From Clostridia bacterium (GTDB lineage: Bacteria; Bacillota; Clostridia; Peptostreptococcales; Anaerovoracaceae): DNA of 64,000 nt. The notes beneath the pieces are model-generated. The model was not told the origin of the DNA and did not search any database. It worked only from the letters and a program-made list of their open reading frames with translations. The position numbers and the translations under genes are program-made. This document shows positions 33,675 through 42,941 of the stretch, one piece after another (the stretch's first letter is position 1; each line of letters opens with the position of its first letter). Where the stretch lies: the NCBI GenBank assembly GCA_902363595.1, contig CABJAP010000005.1, positions 186,001-250,000 on the forward strand. Direction: 5' to 3'.

Positions 33675-34151
33675 ATGGAACGGATTATCGTAGGGCTGGC
33701 AGAAGGTAAGATTGCAGAGAAAAATCAGTGGCTGGTATCATATGCGCTGGGTTCTTGTATAGGTGTATGCCTGTATGACAGACTTAACCAGATAGCCGGC
33801 ATGGCACATATCATATTACCCGGCAAACTGGAATCGCGCAACCGGCAAAACCCGTACAAGTTCGCAGACGAAGGCGTATTCGAGCTGATACGGGAAATGA
33901 AAAAACATGGCGCCGCAGAAACCCAGCTGATTGCCAAGATCGCAGGCGGAGCAAAGATGTTCTCTGCAGTAGGCTGGGAGTGGGAGATTGGCGCACGGAA
34001 TATTCAAGCTGTTAAAAAGGCCCTTGCCAACGCGGGGATTCGAATAGCAGGTGAAGATACAGGCGAGAATTATGGAAGAACAATATCTTTTTGTGCACAG
34101 GACGGCAGGCTGGAAGTCAAGACAGTCAAACATCCGCTGAAGATATTGTGA
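33675..34151 (+). CDS. cheD: chemoreceptor glutamine deamidase CheD
   Basis: A 158-residue CheD. The catalytic Cys28 (ALGSCIGVCLYD) and His45 (GMAHIILPG) are in place, with KIAGGAKMF. It deamidates receptor glutamines and exchanges with CheC. I choose ATG 33675 because GGGAG lies 8 bases before it; GTG 33666 and ATG 33669 overlap the cheC stop and are alternatives. Confidence 0.93.
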   Translation: MERIIVGLAEGKIAEKNQWLVSYALGSCIGVCLYDRLNQIAGMAHIILPGKLESRNRQNPYKFADEGVFELIREMKKHGAAETQLIAKIAGGAKMFSAVGWEWEIGARNIQAVKKALANAGIRIAGEDTGENYGRTISFCAQDGRLEVKTVKHPLKIL

Positions 34152-34172
34152 AATAAAGGCGGAGGAAAGTAT

Positions 34173-35114
34173 ATGGATAACGAAACAAATCAGATCGTCT
34201 TGGTGGTAGACGACAGTATTCTAATTTGCAAACAGGTCCAGGCGGCGCTGAAGGAAAAGCCGGTTTTTGTCTGTGAAGCCCATGACGGCCAGCAAGCCGT
34301 GGAATTAATTCAGCAATACCAGCCTGATTTAATCCTGCTGGATGTGGTCTTGCCGGATGCGGACGGCTATGAGCTGATTGAAAAACTAAAAGAAGCAGAC
34401 CAAAACGATGCGATGATCATATTCCTCACATCGAAGGATAAGGACGACGATGTGGTCAGAGGATTTTCTCTTGGGGCCTGCGATTACATAAAGAAACCCT
34501 TTGTCCAGGCTGAGCTCCGTTCGAGAGTCTGTGCACATCTGAAAATGAAAATACAAAAGGATGAACTGAACCGGCAGAATAAAGAGTTGAAGTCAAACAT
34601 GGAAAAGCTCAATTACATGGCTTTCCGTGACGGCCTCACTGGCCTTTATAATCGAAGATATGTGGTTGGCGATTTGATGGAGGATATACATCGAAAGGAA
34701 AGCGGAGAACGAAAAAACGTGCTGATCCTGGCAGACATCGACGACTTTAAGGTCATAAACGATACCTACGGCCATGATGCCGGTGATATGGCGCTTGTCT
34801 GCATTGCCAATATACTGGAAGCAAATTGCCGTGGACACAAAGTTGTTCGCTGGGGCGGAGAGGAATTTTTAATCGTTCTCTTCAATGTAACAACACAAGA
34901 GGCTTATCAAGTCAGCGAAGCAATACGCAGGGAAGTCGAGAATTTCAGAATTTTCCACGATGACGGTGAATTTTCCTGTACCATAACCCTGGGGCTGCAT
35001 GCATACAAGGAAAAGGAAGGAATCGAGGAGAGTATCAACTGTGCTGATAAAGCCCTTTATCAGGGAAAGCGGTCAGGGAAGAATCGCAGTATCTGGTACG
35101 GATGCGAAGAATAA
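34173..35114 (+). CDS. response regulator with GGDEF output (c-di-GMP synthase)
   Basis: A 313-residue protein with a receiver domain (residues about 8-125; LVVDDSIL, LLDVVLPDADGYE with the phospho-acceptor Asp, IKKPF) and a GGDEF domain (about 145-313) with an active-site GGEEF (VVRWGGEEFLIV). It resembles PleD/WspR with one receiver. No RxxD inhibitory site precedes the active site. It sits between cheD and cheA, so CheA is the likely kinase, which would tie receptor state to c-di-GMP. Confidence 0.92.
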   Translation: MDNETNQIVLVVDDSILICKQVQAALKEKPVFVCEAHDGQQAVELIQQYQPDLILLDVVLPDADGYELIEKLKEADQNDAMIIFLTSKDKDDDVVRGFSLGACDYIKKPFVQAELRSRVCAHLKMKIQKDELNRQNKELKSNMEKLNYMAFRDGLTGLYNRRYVVGDLMEDIHRKESGERKNVLILADIDDFKVINDTYGHDAGDMALVCIANILEANCRGHKVVRWGGEEFLIVLFNVTTQEAYQVSEAIRREVENFRIFHDDGEFSCTITLGLHAYKEKEGIEESINCADKALYQGKRSGKNRSIWYGCEE

Positions 35115-35126
35115 ATGGAGTGGAAG

Positions 35127-37133
35127 ATGGGTTATTTTGATTCGGATGCGGAAGAAATGCTGGAAGTTTATCTGCTGGAAACCCGGCAGCTTACTGGACA
35201 GCTGAGCTCGGTGCTCCTTGACGCGGAAAAAAACAATGCCTTTACTCAGGAAGATATTCATAGTATCTTTCGGGTCATGCATACGATAAAAAGCTCCTCC
35301 GCGATGATGGGGCTTGCAGAAATGTCTTCCATGGCACATAAGCTGGAAGACCTTTTTGCGTATTATAGGGATCAAAAGGGGATGCTGCAGCAGCCAGAGC
35401 CGGAGTTATTCGACCTGCTTCTGGCCGCTCTTGATCATGTGGAAGAAGAGTTAGAAAAAATGGCGCGGGAGGATTACAGGCCAGGAAGTACCAAGGACAT
35501 CGAAATGCAGGCAGACGCGTATCTAAAAAAGCTGGCTGGCGGTCAAGAGGATGACGAAGCGTGTTCAGAGGAACAGAGCGAAGAACGAATCCCCGGGGGA
35601 TTGAGAGAAAAAAGCGGTCATGTCGCCAGGGTCGTTTTTGAAGAAAACTGCCGTATGGAAAATGTGAGGGCGTATATGTTGGTACGCCAGATCAGCGGAC
35701 TTTGTTCCTGCGTGGAAACCTACCCGACCGATTTGGATAAAGGTGCCGATGTCGAAGAATATATTAATAAACATGGTGTTTTTATCCGTTTTGAAACTGA
35801 ACATGAAAAGGAAGTGGTTGAGACTCTTTCAAAGGGATTATTTGTAAAAAAATGCGAGGTGCTTTCTGAAAAGCAGAAGGCCCCCGCGGCGGAGGACAAA
35901 AAAGAGGAGATAAAATACACAGCTCCGCAGCAGAGCAGAGATAACGAGTTTCTCAGTGTGCGTTCCGATCGGCTGGATAAACTGCAGAACTTGGCAGGAG
36001 AAATGATCATCCAAATACAGAGCCTGGACAACAGTCTCAATAATCTGGGACTGCATGATCTGAGCCAAGGAGCTGCTTACCAACTCAATCGGCTGATTTA
36101 TGAAGTGGAACGAACCGTTATGGAAACGCGGATGGTTCCTGTGGAAAAGGTCGTCCCCAAACTGAGGCGTATCTTGAGGGACATTAGCAAGCAACAGCAG
36201 AAAGAAATTGATCTGGTGGTGGAATGTGCGAACATTGAAGCGGATAAAAGTGTGGTAGAACTCGTTTCAGAAGCTCTCATCCATTTGATCCGCAATGCGG
36301 TGGATCATGGCATCGAAGCACCGGAAGAGCGCCTTGCAGCTGCCAAAAACAGAAAAGGAACAATCCGTTTTACAGTCGAGGGCCTGTCCGGAGAACTGTT
36401 GGTAACGATCAGCGATGACGGCAGGGGAATCGACGAGGAAGCGGTACTGGAAAAGGCTGAGGAACAAGGAAGATTGAACAGACCTAAGGAAACTTACCAA
36501 TTCGATGAGATATGTGAGCTGCTCTTGCAGCCCGGGTTTACCACCAATGAGGAAGTGACCGCGTACTCCGGACGAGGTGTGGGACTGGATGTAGTAAAGA
36601 AATCCATAGAGGAGACCGGCGGCAATCTGCGTATTCATAGCCAGCCAGGAAAGGGCAGTGAATTTCTGATCACGGTTCCTTTGACGCTGGCTACGATCGA
36701 ATGTGTCCGCTTTCAGGTGGCGGAATATCGTTTTTCCCTTCCGGCCCGATATGTTTTTCGCTTTATGGATTATCGTTCAAAGAAAGCCTATATCCAGAAC
36801 ACAAACGGGCGCCTTCATATTCTTTATGAAGGACAAATGGTGCCACTGATCGATCTGCGGTCTTTTTACCGCATTGGCGGTCAGGTTCCCAATTCATCGA
36901 TTATTGTTTATGTGAAAAATATGGAAAAGGAAGGGTGTATTTTAATCGATTCCATGTTCCAGCAGAAAAGAGTCGTTGTCAGACCCCTGCCTCCATTTTT
37001 GGGAATGAATTATCGAAGAAGGACAGGAATTACCGGATGCAGTACCATGGGTGACGGTGTTATATGTTCATCGCTGGATATCGGTCTTTTGATCACCCAA
37101 TACGAGAAGGAGGGAGTCTATGGAACCGAGTAA
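35127..37133 (+). CDS. cheA: chemotaxis histidine kinase CheA
   Basis: A 668-residue CheA with the full domain set: P1 Hpt with phospho-acceptor His52 (HTIKSSSAMMG), P2 region, P3 dimerisation helix pair (SDRLDKLQNLAGEMIIQIQSL), P4 ATPase (RNAVDHGIEAPEER, GRGVGLDVVKK) and P5 CheW-like domain. I take ATG 35127, six bases after GGAG; an ATG at 35115 touches the upstream stop. It is the kinase for CheY and probably for the REC-GGDEF protein. Confidence 0.95.
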   Translation: MGYFDSDAEEMLEVYLLETRQLTGQLSSVLLDAEKNNAFTQEDIHSIFRVMHTIKSSSAMMGLAEMSSMAHKLEDLFAYYRDQKGMLQQPEPELFDLLLAALDHVEEELEKMAREDYRPGSTKDIEMQADAYLKKLAGGQEDDEACSEEQSEERIPGGLREKSGHVARVVFEENCRMENVRAYMLVRQISGLCSCVETYPTDLDKGADVEEYINKHGVFIRFETEHEKEVVETLSKGLFVKKCEVLSEKQKAPAAEDKKEEIKYTAPQQSRDNEFLSVRSDRLDKLQNLAGEMIIQIQSLDNSLNNLGLHDLSQGAAYQLNRLIYEVERTVMETRMVPVEKVVPKLRRILRDISKQQQKEIDLVVECANIEADKSVVELVSEALIHLIRNAVDHGIEAPEERLAAAKNRKGTIRFTVEGLSGELLVTISDDGRGIDEEAVLEKAEEQGRLNRPKETYQFDEICELLLQPGFTTNEEVTAYSGRGVGLDVVKKSIEETGGNLRIHSQPGKGSEFLITVPLTLATIECVRFQVAEYRFSLPARYVFRFMDYRSKKAYIQNTNGRLHILYEGQMVPLIDLRSFYRIGGQVPNSSIIVYVKNMEKEGCILIDSMFQQKRVVVRPLPPFLGMNYRRRTGITGCSTMGDGVICSSLDIGLLITQYEKEGVYGTE

Positions 37134-37563
37134 TCAAAATGCGATGCTTCTGCTGGCAGGCAGGGAAAAGAACTATGCGGTAGAATTTTTTTCTGTGGAA
37201 GAAATTTGTTTCAACATCAAGCTGTCCAAGATCCCCGCTCTCCCGAATTATTTCCTGGGGCTGGGCAATTATAAAGGAAACACTCTGCCGATCATCAGGT
37301 TGGAAAAGGAGTACGGACAACCCGGGGAGAAGAACATGCAGCCCGTAGTTCTAATCTTGAAATATCAACAGCATCAGTTCGGTCTTTGGGCAGAAGTACA
37401 ACCGGATATGATTCCTGCCGGCGCTGCCGCAGCTATACAGGAAAGCGATTTTTCAATAGAAGAAAATGGGATATGGAAAGAAAAGGAATTGTATCAGTAT
37501 GACGGAAAACTGGTATCGCTGATTGATGTCCAGCGATCGGCGGAACAGCTCTTACTGCTATGA
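37120..37563 (+). CDS. cheW: CheW coupling protein
   Basis: A 147-residue CheW-like protein: NYAVEFFSVEEICFNIKLSKIPALPNYFLGLGNYKGNTLPIIRL is the typical first half. It overlaps the end of cheA by 14 bases and follows AAGGAGG. It links receptor and CheA. It is the most conventional of the three CheW-like genes in this operon. Confidence 0.85.
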   Translation: MEPSNQNAMLLLAGREKNYAVEFFSVEEICFNIKLSKIPALPNYFLGLGNYKGNTLPIIRLEKEYGQPGEKNMQPVVLILKYQQHQFGLWAEVQPDMIPAGAAAAIQESDFSIEENGIWKEKELYQYDGKLVSLIDVQRSAEQLLLL

Positions 37564-37616
37564 GTTCATCCCTAAGACGCCGTATTCCAAAGCAAAGCGC
37601 AGGGAGGATCGAGTAC

Positions 37617-38288
37617 ATGGAAGCAAGCAAACAGAATAGGCAGGAGTATGTTACAGAAATACTGAGCAGATTGGATGAAAGATACGGCACTGAGAAAGAA
37701 ACCTTTGACTTTCCGCAGCCCTGGCAGCAACTGGTTGGGATTATTCTCAGCGCCCAAACGACAGATCGGCAGGTAAATCAGGTGCTGCCCCAGTTATTCG
37801 GAACATATGGAACTCCTGCTGAACTGGGAAAAGCAGATGTTGGAGAAGTGATGGAGATCATCCGTCCTGTGGGGCTGCATAAAACAAAAGGGAGGAATAT
37901 TATTGCTTGCTGCCGCCGGCTGGAGGAGGAATTCGGAGGAGCAGTTCCTCAATCCATTCAGGAACTGCTCAGGCTGCCTGGAGTAGGACGCAAGACGGCA
38001 ACGCTTTGCTTAGCGGATGTTTACCATATTCCCGGTGTCACCGTGGATACCCATGTCTTTCGCATCGCAAGACGCCTGGGATGGGCGCGGGGAAAGACTC
38101 CGGCGGCCGTGGAGAAAGAGCTGGAAGCGGTTTTGCCCCGTACTCACTGGAACCGAATTAATTTTCAGCTGGTGGAACATGGACGGACAATCTGTTCCGC
38201 CAGGAAAGCGGATTGCAAGATATGCCCGTTGACTCCCTGGTGTGAAAAAATAGGAGTTGAGAAACAGCATGAGGAGAGGAATCCATGA
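37617..38288 (+). CDS. nth: endonuclease III (DNA glycosylase/AP lyase)
   Basis: A 223-residue base-excision repair enzyme for oxidised pyrimidines. Helix-hairpin-helix LPGVGRKTA with catalytic Lys126, Asp144 in VDTHVFR, and the 4Fe-4S cluster ligands Cys193, Cys200, Cys203 and Cys209 in C-x6-C-x2-C-x5-C order are all visible. I start at ATG 37617, which has GGGAGGA before it and gives the usual length; an in-frame ATG at 37560 overlapping the cheW stop is possible. The gene overlaps the next by 4 bases. Confidence 0.95.
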   Translation: MEASKQNRQEYVTEILSRLDERYGTEKETFDFPQPWQQLVGIILSAQTTDRQVNQVLPQLFGTYGTPAELGKADVGEVMEIIRPVGLHKTKGRNIIACCRRLEEEFGGAVPQSIQELLRLPGVGRKTATLCLADVYHIPGVTVDTHVFRIARRLGWARGKTPAAVEKELEAVLPRTHWNRINFQLVEHGRTICSARKADCKICPLTPWCEKIGVEKQHEERNP

Positions 38289-39319
38289 ACTATAAAATCA
38301 TGTATCAATTTGACCCGGTTTTTGAAACGATAGGGCTTTTGCACAGCATTGCCGAGCCGATGGAAAAAGAAGCAGTGATTCAGCAGTTCAATGAGCTGGG
38401 ATTTGACGCTGAACGTTGCTACAAAAAGTACTACAAAATCATGGAGCGGTATATCAGGCTTTTTAAAAAACATATGGCCCCTTGCGAAATAAGTCATCAA
38501 GAATTCTTTTTCTGTCATGGCGACGAATTTTGCCTGTTGCTTACTGTGCTGATCACAGAAAATCCCCAGTGGATGGATTCTCTTGATCCTGTAAGCGATG
38601 AAGAAATTCGCAGTATGACTGGTTTTTTGCTCCAGGAAAATGAAGCGCAGGCCATCTCCCTGAGGGATGGGAATTGGCCCCAGCTTGATACAGAAAAGAA
38701 AATTATTAAGTTTCTATCTGATTTGCAGGCAGAGGAAAGCTTGAAATGGCACTTGCTGGAGTTTATGCGGTGCCCGAAAGATTGGATGGAAAAATTAATT
38801 GAGCTGCTTGCAACAAACATTCCTGCATGGGAAAAAGCCTTGGAGGAGATGAATAAAGCCTTGGAACCATTTGTGCGGAGCTACGAAAATAATGCGGATA
38901 AACAGGTTTCACAAATAGCGAAAATTTGTGCTCCGGGGGCTTGCATCTATCCGACACTGATTGGAGGCATGTCCCAGCAAATCTATTATTCAAGGTGCTA
39001 TCAAGGCTTGTTTATGTCATTTTTGACGCCCAAAGGCAGCAGCGGGGATGAGCGTAAAGAACTGGTCATCACGAGAATGAAGGCGCTTAGTGACAGGAGC
39101 AAGCTGGATATACTCTGCGAGCTGAAAAAATCCAGGCAATATAATTTGGAGCTTGCTGAGACCATGAAACTTTCGCCGTCTACCATATCCCACCATATGA
39201 ACGTGCTCTTTGCCTGCGGCTTTGTAGGCATCGAGAAAAAAGACGGAAGAGTCTATTACTATCTCCAGGAGGAAGTGGTGGAAGAGTATCTGGATCATGT
39301 GCGCCAGATGCTCCTGTAA
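38285..39319 (+). CDS. ArsR-type winged-helix regulator with large N-terminal domain
   Basis: A 344-residue protein. The C-terminal 90 residues form an ArsR-like winged helix (DRSKLDILCELKKSRQYNLELAETMKLSPSTISHHMNVL, then VYYYL). The first 250 residues are helical, with no domain I recognise. ArsR regulators are usually about 100 residues, so this is a long, possibly ligand-binding variant. No Cys-rich metal site stands out near the HTH. Its ATG overlaps the nth stop. The ABC exporter gene 260 bases downstream is a likely target. Confidence 0.8.
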   Translation: MNYKIMYQFDPVFETIGLLHSIAEPMEKEAVIQQFNELGFDAERCYKKYYKIMERYIRLFKKHMAPCEISHQEFFFCHGDEFCLLLTVLITENPQWMDSLDPVSDEEIRSMTGFLLQENEAQAISLRDGNWPQLDTEKKIIKFLSDLQAEESLKWHLLEFMRCPKDWMEKLIELLATNIPAWEKALEEMNKALEPFVRSYENNADKQVSQIAKICAPGACIYPTLIGGMSQQIYYSRCYQGLFMSFLTPKGSSGDERKELVITRMKALSDRSKLDILCELKKSRQYNLELAETMKLSPSTISHHMNVLFACGFVGIEKKDGRVYYYLQEEVVEEYLDHVRQMLL

Positions 39320-39378
39320 AACAATCGATGATGAGTGAAGGGACTTGCAAAGCTGCTGCCAGACCCTTTTAGTGCCGT

Positions 39379-39436
39379 ATAAGTGTAAGAGATAAAGCGT
39401 ATTTTCAGTGCTTTATCCTCTGCACTTATTTTTTTA
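39379..39436 (+). terminator. long-stem intrinsic terminator
   Basis: ATAAGTG (39379-39385) pairs with CACTTAT (39423-39429), with AGAG/CTCT and ATAAAGC/GCTTTAT inside, followed by seven Ts. It closes the large signalling-to-nth unit. Confidence 0.9.
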
Positions 39437-39580
39437 TTTCCCTGGCAGCCTGGAATCCAAATAATCGGAATGCTGCTCTCATTATATTCGATTGTTATAA
39501 AACATAGTTGATATATATAAAATAATATGATATTCTACTAATAACGAATAAGTTTGATGGATGTGGAATTTGGAGGGATT

Positions 39581-41218
39581 ATGAACGCATGCTTGAAAAA
39601 GAACAAAGGATTTTTGGCGCTGGCCGTCTTGATGGGGGCTGTTAGTGCAATTGCCGCAGCATTTGTCTCGATCATTTTGCAGTGGATTTTGGATGTAGCC
39701 CTAAATGGCGATCTTGAAGGGTTTGAAAAAATGATTGCCGGTATAGCGATCTATATGGCTGCCTTGTGTCTGATGGGGTTTGTCGAGGCCCTATGCGGAA
39801 AAATTTTGCTTCGAAATGTGACCAAAGATTTGCGGGACCGGATTTTTCGAGGCGTAATGAGCAAAGGACCGGAGGAATATTATAAGTGTAATTCAGCAGA
39901 TTATCTGTCTATGATTGTTAACGACGTAAAGCTGATTGAGGAAAATTTTCTAATACCGTTGCTGTTGTCGATTCAGATGATCGCCTTGTTTTTAGCAACT
40001 TTGGCAATCTTGTGCTATCTCAGTCCATTGATTACCGCAATTTTAATTGGTTTTCTATTGCTGATGTTTTTGGTTCCGGCTTTATTGGGAAAAGCTCTGC
40101 AAAAGCGTCAAAACTTTTATTCGGAAGAGTTGGCTCGTTTTACTGCCAAAGCAAAGGATTTTCTCAGCGGCTATGAGGTTATAAGAAGTTTTTCCATAGG
40201 CGGTCATATTTTAAGCAAATATCGCAAAGAAAATAGCAATACGGTGAATGCCAAGTTCCGTGCAGACCGTTTGGTAGCAGTCAACGAGAGCTTAGCCGAT
40301 ATGTTGTCAACGCTGAGTGTTGTGGTCGTTGTATTTGTGGCAGCCTATATGGTGCTCCGGGGAAACATAACAGCCGGGACCTTGCTAGCGCTGATCCAGT
40401 TGAGCGGAACCTTCAGCACACCGGTGCTGGTAATCATGCAAAGTTTTCCTAAGATGGCGGGTATGAAACCAATTCTGAATAAGGTTGAAGCATTGTGCAC
40501 ACAAGAGAATAAGAGCAGCGTTGCAAATGCAGCAGCATCCGTCCGTTTTCAAAAAGGTATTTCCTTTGATTGCGTAAAATTCGGATACGAGGATGACCAC
40601 GCTATTCTCAAGGGAATCAACCTTGAAATAGAACCGAACAAAAAATATGCTATGCTGGGAGATAGCGGCTGTGGTAAAACAACAGTCATTCGGCTTCTGA
40701 CCGGATATTCAGACCGGTATCAAGGCCACATCTGCTATGATGGAAAAGAAGTTCGGCAAATGAACCAGCGCGAGCTTAGTCAGCAAATCGCCGTGATCCA
40801 TCAAAATGTATATCTCTTTGACACAGACATTTATCAGAATATCTGCCTGGAGGAAAAATTTTCTGAGGAAGACCTAAATCTGGCCTTACAAAAGAGCGGC
40901 GTGGCCGGTTTTTTGAGTCAAATGGAGGAAGGAATACATACAAAGGTCGGTGAAAACGGCAGCCGGCTGTCAGGAGGACAGAGGCAGCGGATTGCAGTAG
41001 CAAGAGCCTTGATCCGGAAAACGCCGATTTTGGTTCTGGATGAGGGGACCTCGGCGGTGGATCAGAAAACAGCCTGCGCCATCGAACGGGAACTGCTCAA
41101 AGAGAAGGAACTGACCCTGATTACCATTACGCACCATATGCAGATCGAGTTGAAAAATCAGTACGACCGGATTTTTTATATGGATAAGGGAGTGATCTGC
41201 ACACCGGATTGTGAATGA
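39581..41218 (+). CDS. ABC exporter half-transporter (permease-ATPase fusion)
   Basis: A 545-residue type I ABC exporter with about six membrane helices (residues 1-310) and an ATPase domain with Walker A GDSGCGKTT, signature LSGGQRQ, Walker B PILVLDEG and the H-loop ITITHH. It presumably works as a homodimer. The start at 39581 follows TTGGAGGG. It is preceded by an AT-rich region and a terminator, and an ArsR-type regulator. Cargo not identifiable. Confidence 0.88.
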   Translation: MNACLKKNKGFLALAVLMGAVSAIAAAFVSIILQWILDVALNGDLEGFEKMIAGIAIYMAALCLMGFVEALCGKILLRNVTKDLRDRIFRGVMSKGPEEYYKCNSADYLSMIVNDVKLIEENFLIPLLLSIQMIALFLATLAILCYLSPLITAILIGFLLLMFLVPALLGKALQKRQNFYSEELARFTAKAKDFLSGYEVIRSFSIGGHILSKYRKENSNTVNAKFRADRLVAVNESLADMLSTLSVVVVVFVAAYMVLRGNITAGTLLALIQLSGTFSTPVLVIMQSFPKMAGMKPILNKVEALCTQENKSSVANAAASVRFQKGISFDCVKFGYEDDHAILKGINLEIEPNKKYAMLGDSGCGKTTVIRLLTGYSDRYQGHICYDGKEVRQMNQRELSQQIAVIHQNVYLFDTDIYQNICLEEKFSEEDLNLALQKSGVAGFLSQMEEGIHTKVGENGSRLSGGQRQRIAVARALIRKTPILVLDEGTSAVDQKTACAIERELLKEKELTLITITHHMQIELKNQYDRIFYMDKGVICTPDCE

Positions 41219-41248
41219 TCGGAAAAGAAAGATTTTCAATTACCAGGC

Positions 41249-41277
41249 TTGACAATGGATGAAAAAAACAATAAACT
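41249..41277 (+). promoter_or_regulatory. sigma-A promoter of the MarR-FUSC operon
   Basis: TTGACA (41249-41254) and TAAACT (41272-41277), spacer 17. The -10 lies inside the 45-bp palindrome 41269-41313, which fits repression by the encoded MarR protein. Confidence 0.7.
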
Positions 41278-41313
41278 AATATAGTTCACAAAGTGAACTA
41301 TATTAGTTTATTG
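41269..41313. promoter_or_regulatory. 45-bp inverted repeat, MarR-type operator
   Basis: Twenty-one-base arms (41269-41289 and 41293-41313) are perfect reverse complements around a three-base AAA. The repeat covers the -10, the expected transcription start and the edge of the ribosome binding site. That location is where an autoregulated MarR protein would bind. Confidence 0.85.
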
Positions 41314-41321
41314 GAGGATTT

Positions 41322-41753
41322 ATGGCAGAAAAAGACTGGATCGAAATGATGGAACAAATGCAGAGTATACGCCTCTTTGCCCGGCTGAATGTGAGAAGAA
41401 AACGGCAATCCGAGCATTTTTCCGCAGAGTCTCTGGATTTGCTCTCCAGAGTGGCGCTGGCAAGGGAACCTCTGACGCCTCTCATACTCTGCAAACAGAC
41501 CGGATTAACCAAACCGATGATGAGTAAGCTGATCGAAGAGTTGAACGGAAAGGGTTTTCTAAATAAAGAACAGGATCCAAAAGATAAAAGAAGCTATTTT
41601 TTAATTTTGACGGAAGAAGGCAAAAAAGAGCTAAATAATACTTACCAGTATTATTTAGAGCCAGTCTATAAAATCTGGCGCCATCTTGGGGAAGCGCAGT
41701 TTGGGGAATTGATGAAGCTGATCAATCTGGCAAATCGTGCGTCACAGGAGTAA
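41322..41753 (+). CDS. MarR-family transcriptional regulator
   Basis: A 143-residue MarR winged-helix protein: LTPLILCKQTGLTKPMMSKLIEELNGKGFLNKEQDPKDKRSYFLILTEEG is the recognition helix and wing. MarR dimers bind short palindromes and release them on binding phenolic or aromatic ligands. A 45-bp palindrome overlaps its promoter, so autoregulation is very likely. It precedes a FUSC-type membrane protein by 9 bases, probably an efflux pump under its control. The ATG follows TTGGAGGA. Confidence 0.92.
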   Translation: MAEKDWIEMMEQMQSIRLFARLNVRRKRQSEHFSAESLDLLSRVALAREPLTPLILCKQTGLTKPMMSKLIEELNGKGFLNKEQDPKDKRSYFLILTEEGKKELNNTYQYYLEPVYKIWRHLGEAQFGELMKLINLANRASQE

Positions 41754-41762
41754 GAGGGGGCG

Positions 41763-42839
41763 ATGGAAGAGATGAATTTTTACGATGTAATGCAGCTTTC
41801 TGCAGCAGATACCAAGCAGCTGCTGCGGGAGACGCCAGTAAAAAAAGAAAAACGGATGTACCAGCTGGCCTTTGTGGTAAAGAATGTCCTATGTATTTTA
41901 TTTTGTATGACAGTGGTCGTATCCTTTACTGTTTTATTCGGAGAAGAAAACAGTATTCCGGGCGTGGTGGTGCTGATTGCGATCCTGGCAATGCGAAAGG
42001 CGGATTTCGATATGAACCCCAGACACGGCCTTTTTGTTATTCCAATCTTGTTTGCCATCCTTGCGGCAGGACCTCATCTGGCCGGACTTGCAGGGCCGGC
42101 GGCTGCCTTTGGTATTAATCTGGTCAGCCTTCTTTTAATTTTAGTATTGAGCTGCCATAATATTTACCTGTACAATCATGCTACATTCGTCTTGGGATAT
42201 CTGCTATTGATGGGCTATGATGTTTCAGGCGAAGCGTACATTCGGCGCATTCTGGCACTGATGGCGGGAGCGGTTCTGGTCAGTGCTGTTTTTTATATCA
42301 ATCATAGAAAAAAAGAATTTTCCTGGGGCATTGGAGGACTTCTTCGAGATTTCTTCTCAGGCGATGAACGGATGCGGTGGCAGATTAAAATGGCCCTGGG
42401 CCTCTCCACAGGCATGCTTCTGGCAAGTCTGCTGGGCATTCCCCGCATGATGTGGATGGGTTTTGCCTGCATGTCGCTTCTCCCTCCGGTGCAGTCCACT
42501 GTACCGGCTCGAATCAAGCAAAGATTGATCGGCGTTGTTGGAGGATGTGCCTTGTTCGCCTTGCTGTATCAAGTTCTTCCCGGTGATCCGGGGACCTATA
42601 TCGGTATTTTGGGCGGTCTGGCTGTGGGTTTTTCCGGAACTTACGGCTGGCAGACTGTGTTCAACTGCCTTGGAGCCTTATCCATGGCCGTAGGCGTCTT
42701 TGGGATTGCCGGCGCCATTGCACTGCGCATGATCAACAACTTCTTAGGCATTCTTTATAGCTTTTGTTTTCATAAATTATATGAAGGCGGAAGCGGGCTT
42801 CTGCGTACAAATGAAAAGGCTGCCGCAGATCGAACGTAA
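41763..42839 (+). CDS. FUSC-family membrane protein, probable exporter
   Basis: A 358-residue protein with two groups of hydrophobic helices (residues about 36-175 and 208-335), an arrangement seen in FUSC/aromatic acid exporter (AaeB-like) proteins. The RMRWQIKMALGLSTGMLLASLLGIPRMMWMGFACM stretch matches the second half of this family. Control by the adjacent MarR regulator suggests efflux of a toxic aromatic or other weak acid. The ATG 41763 follows AGAGGGGG. Confidence 0.75.
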   Translation: MEEMNFYDVMQLSAADTKQLLRETPVKKEKRMYQLAFVVKNVLCILFCMTVVVSFTVLFGEENSIPGVVVLIAILAMRKADFDMNPRHGLFVIPILFAILAAGPHLAGLAGPAAAFGINLVSLLLILVLSCHNIYLYNHATFVLGYLLLMGYDVSGEAYIRRILALMAGAVLVSAVFYINHRKKEFSWGIGGLLRDFFSGDERMRWQIKMALGLSTGMLLASLLGIPRMMWMGFACMSLLPPVQSTVPARIKQRLIGVVGGCALFALLYQVLPGDPGTYIGILGGLAVGFSGTYGWQTVFNCLGALSMAVGVFGIAGAIALRMINNFLGILYSFCFHKLYEGGSGLLRTNEKAAADRT

Positions 42840-42941
42840 TCGGAGGAAAATGGTTGCCTTTTTCCTGACTCTCAGTTATGATTATACTGCGCCGTTTATG
42901 TGAGCGCTCAATTTATGGATTTAAACTGAAAAAGGAAAAGA

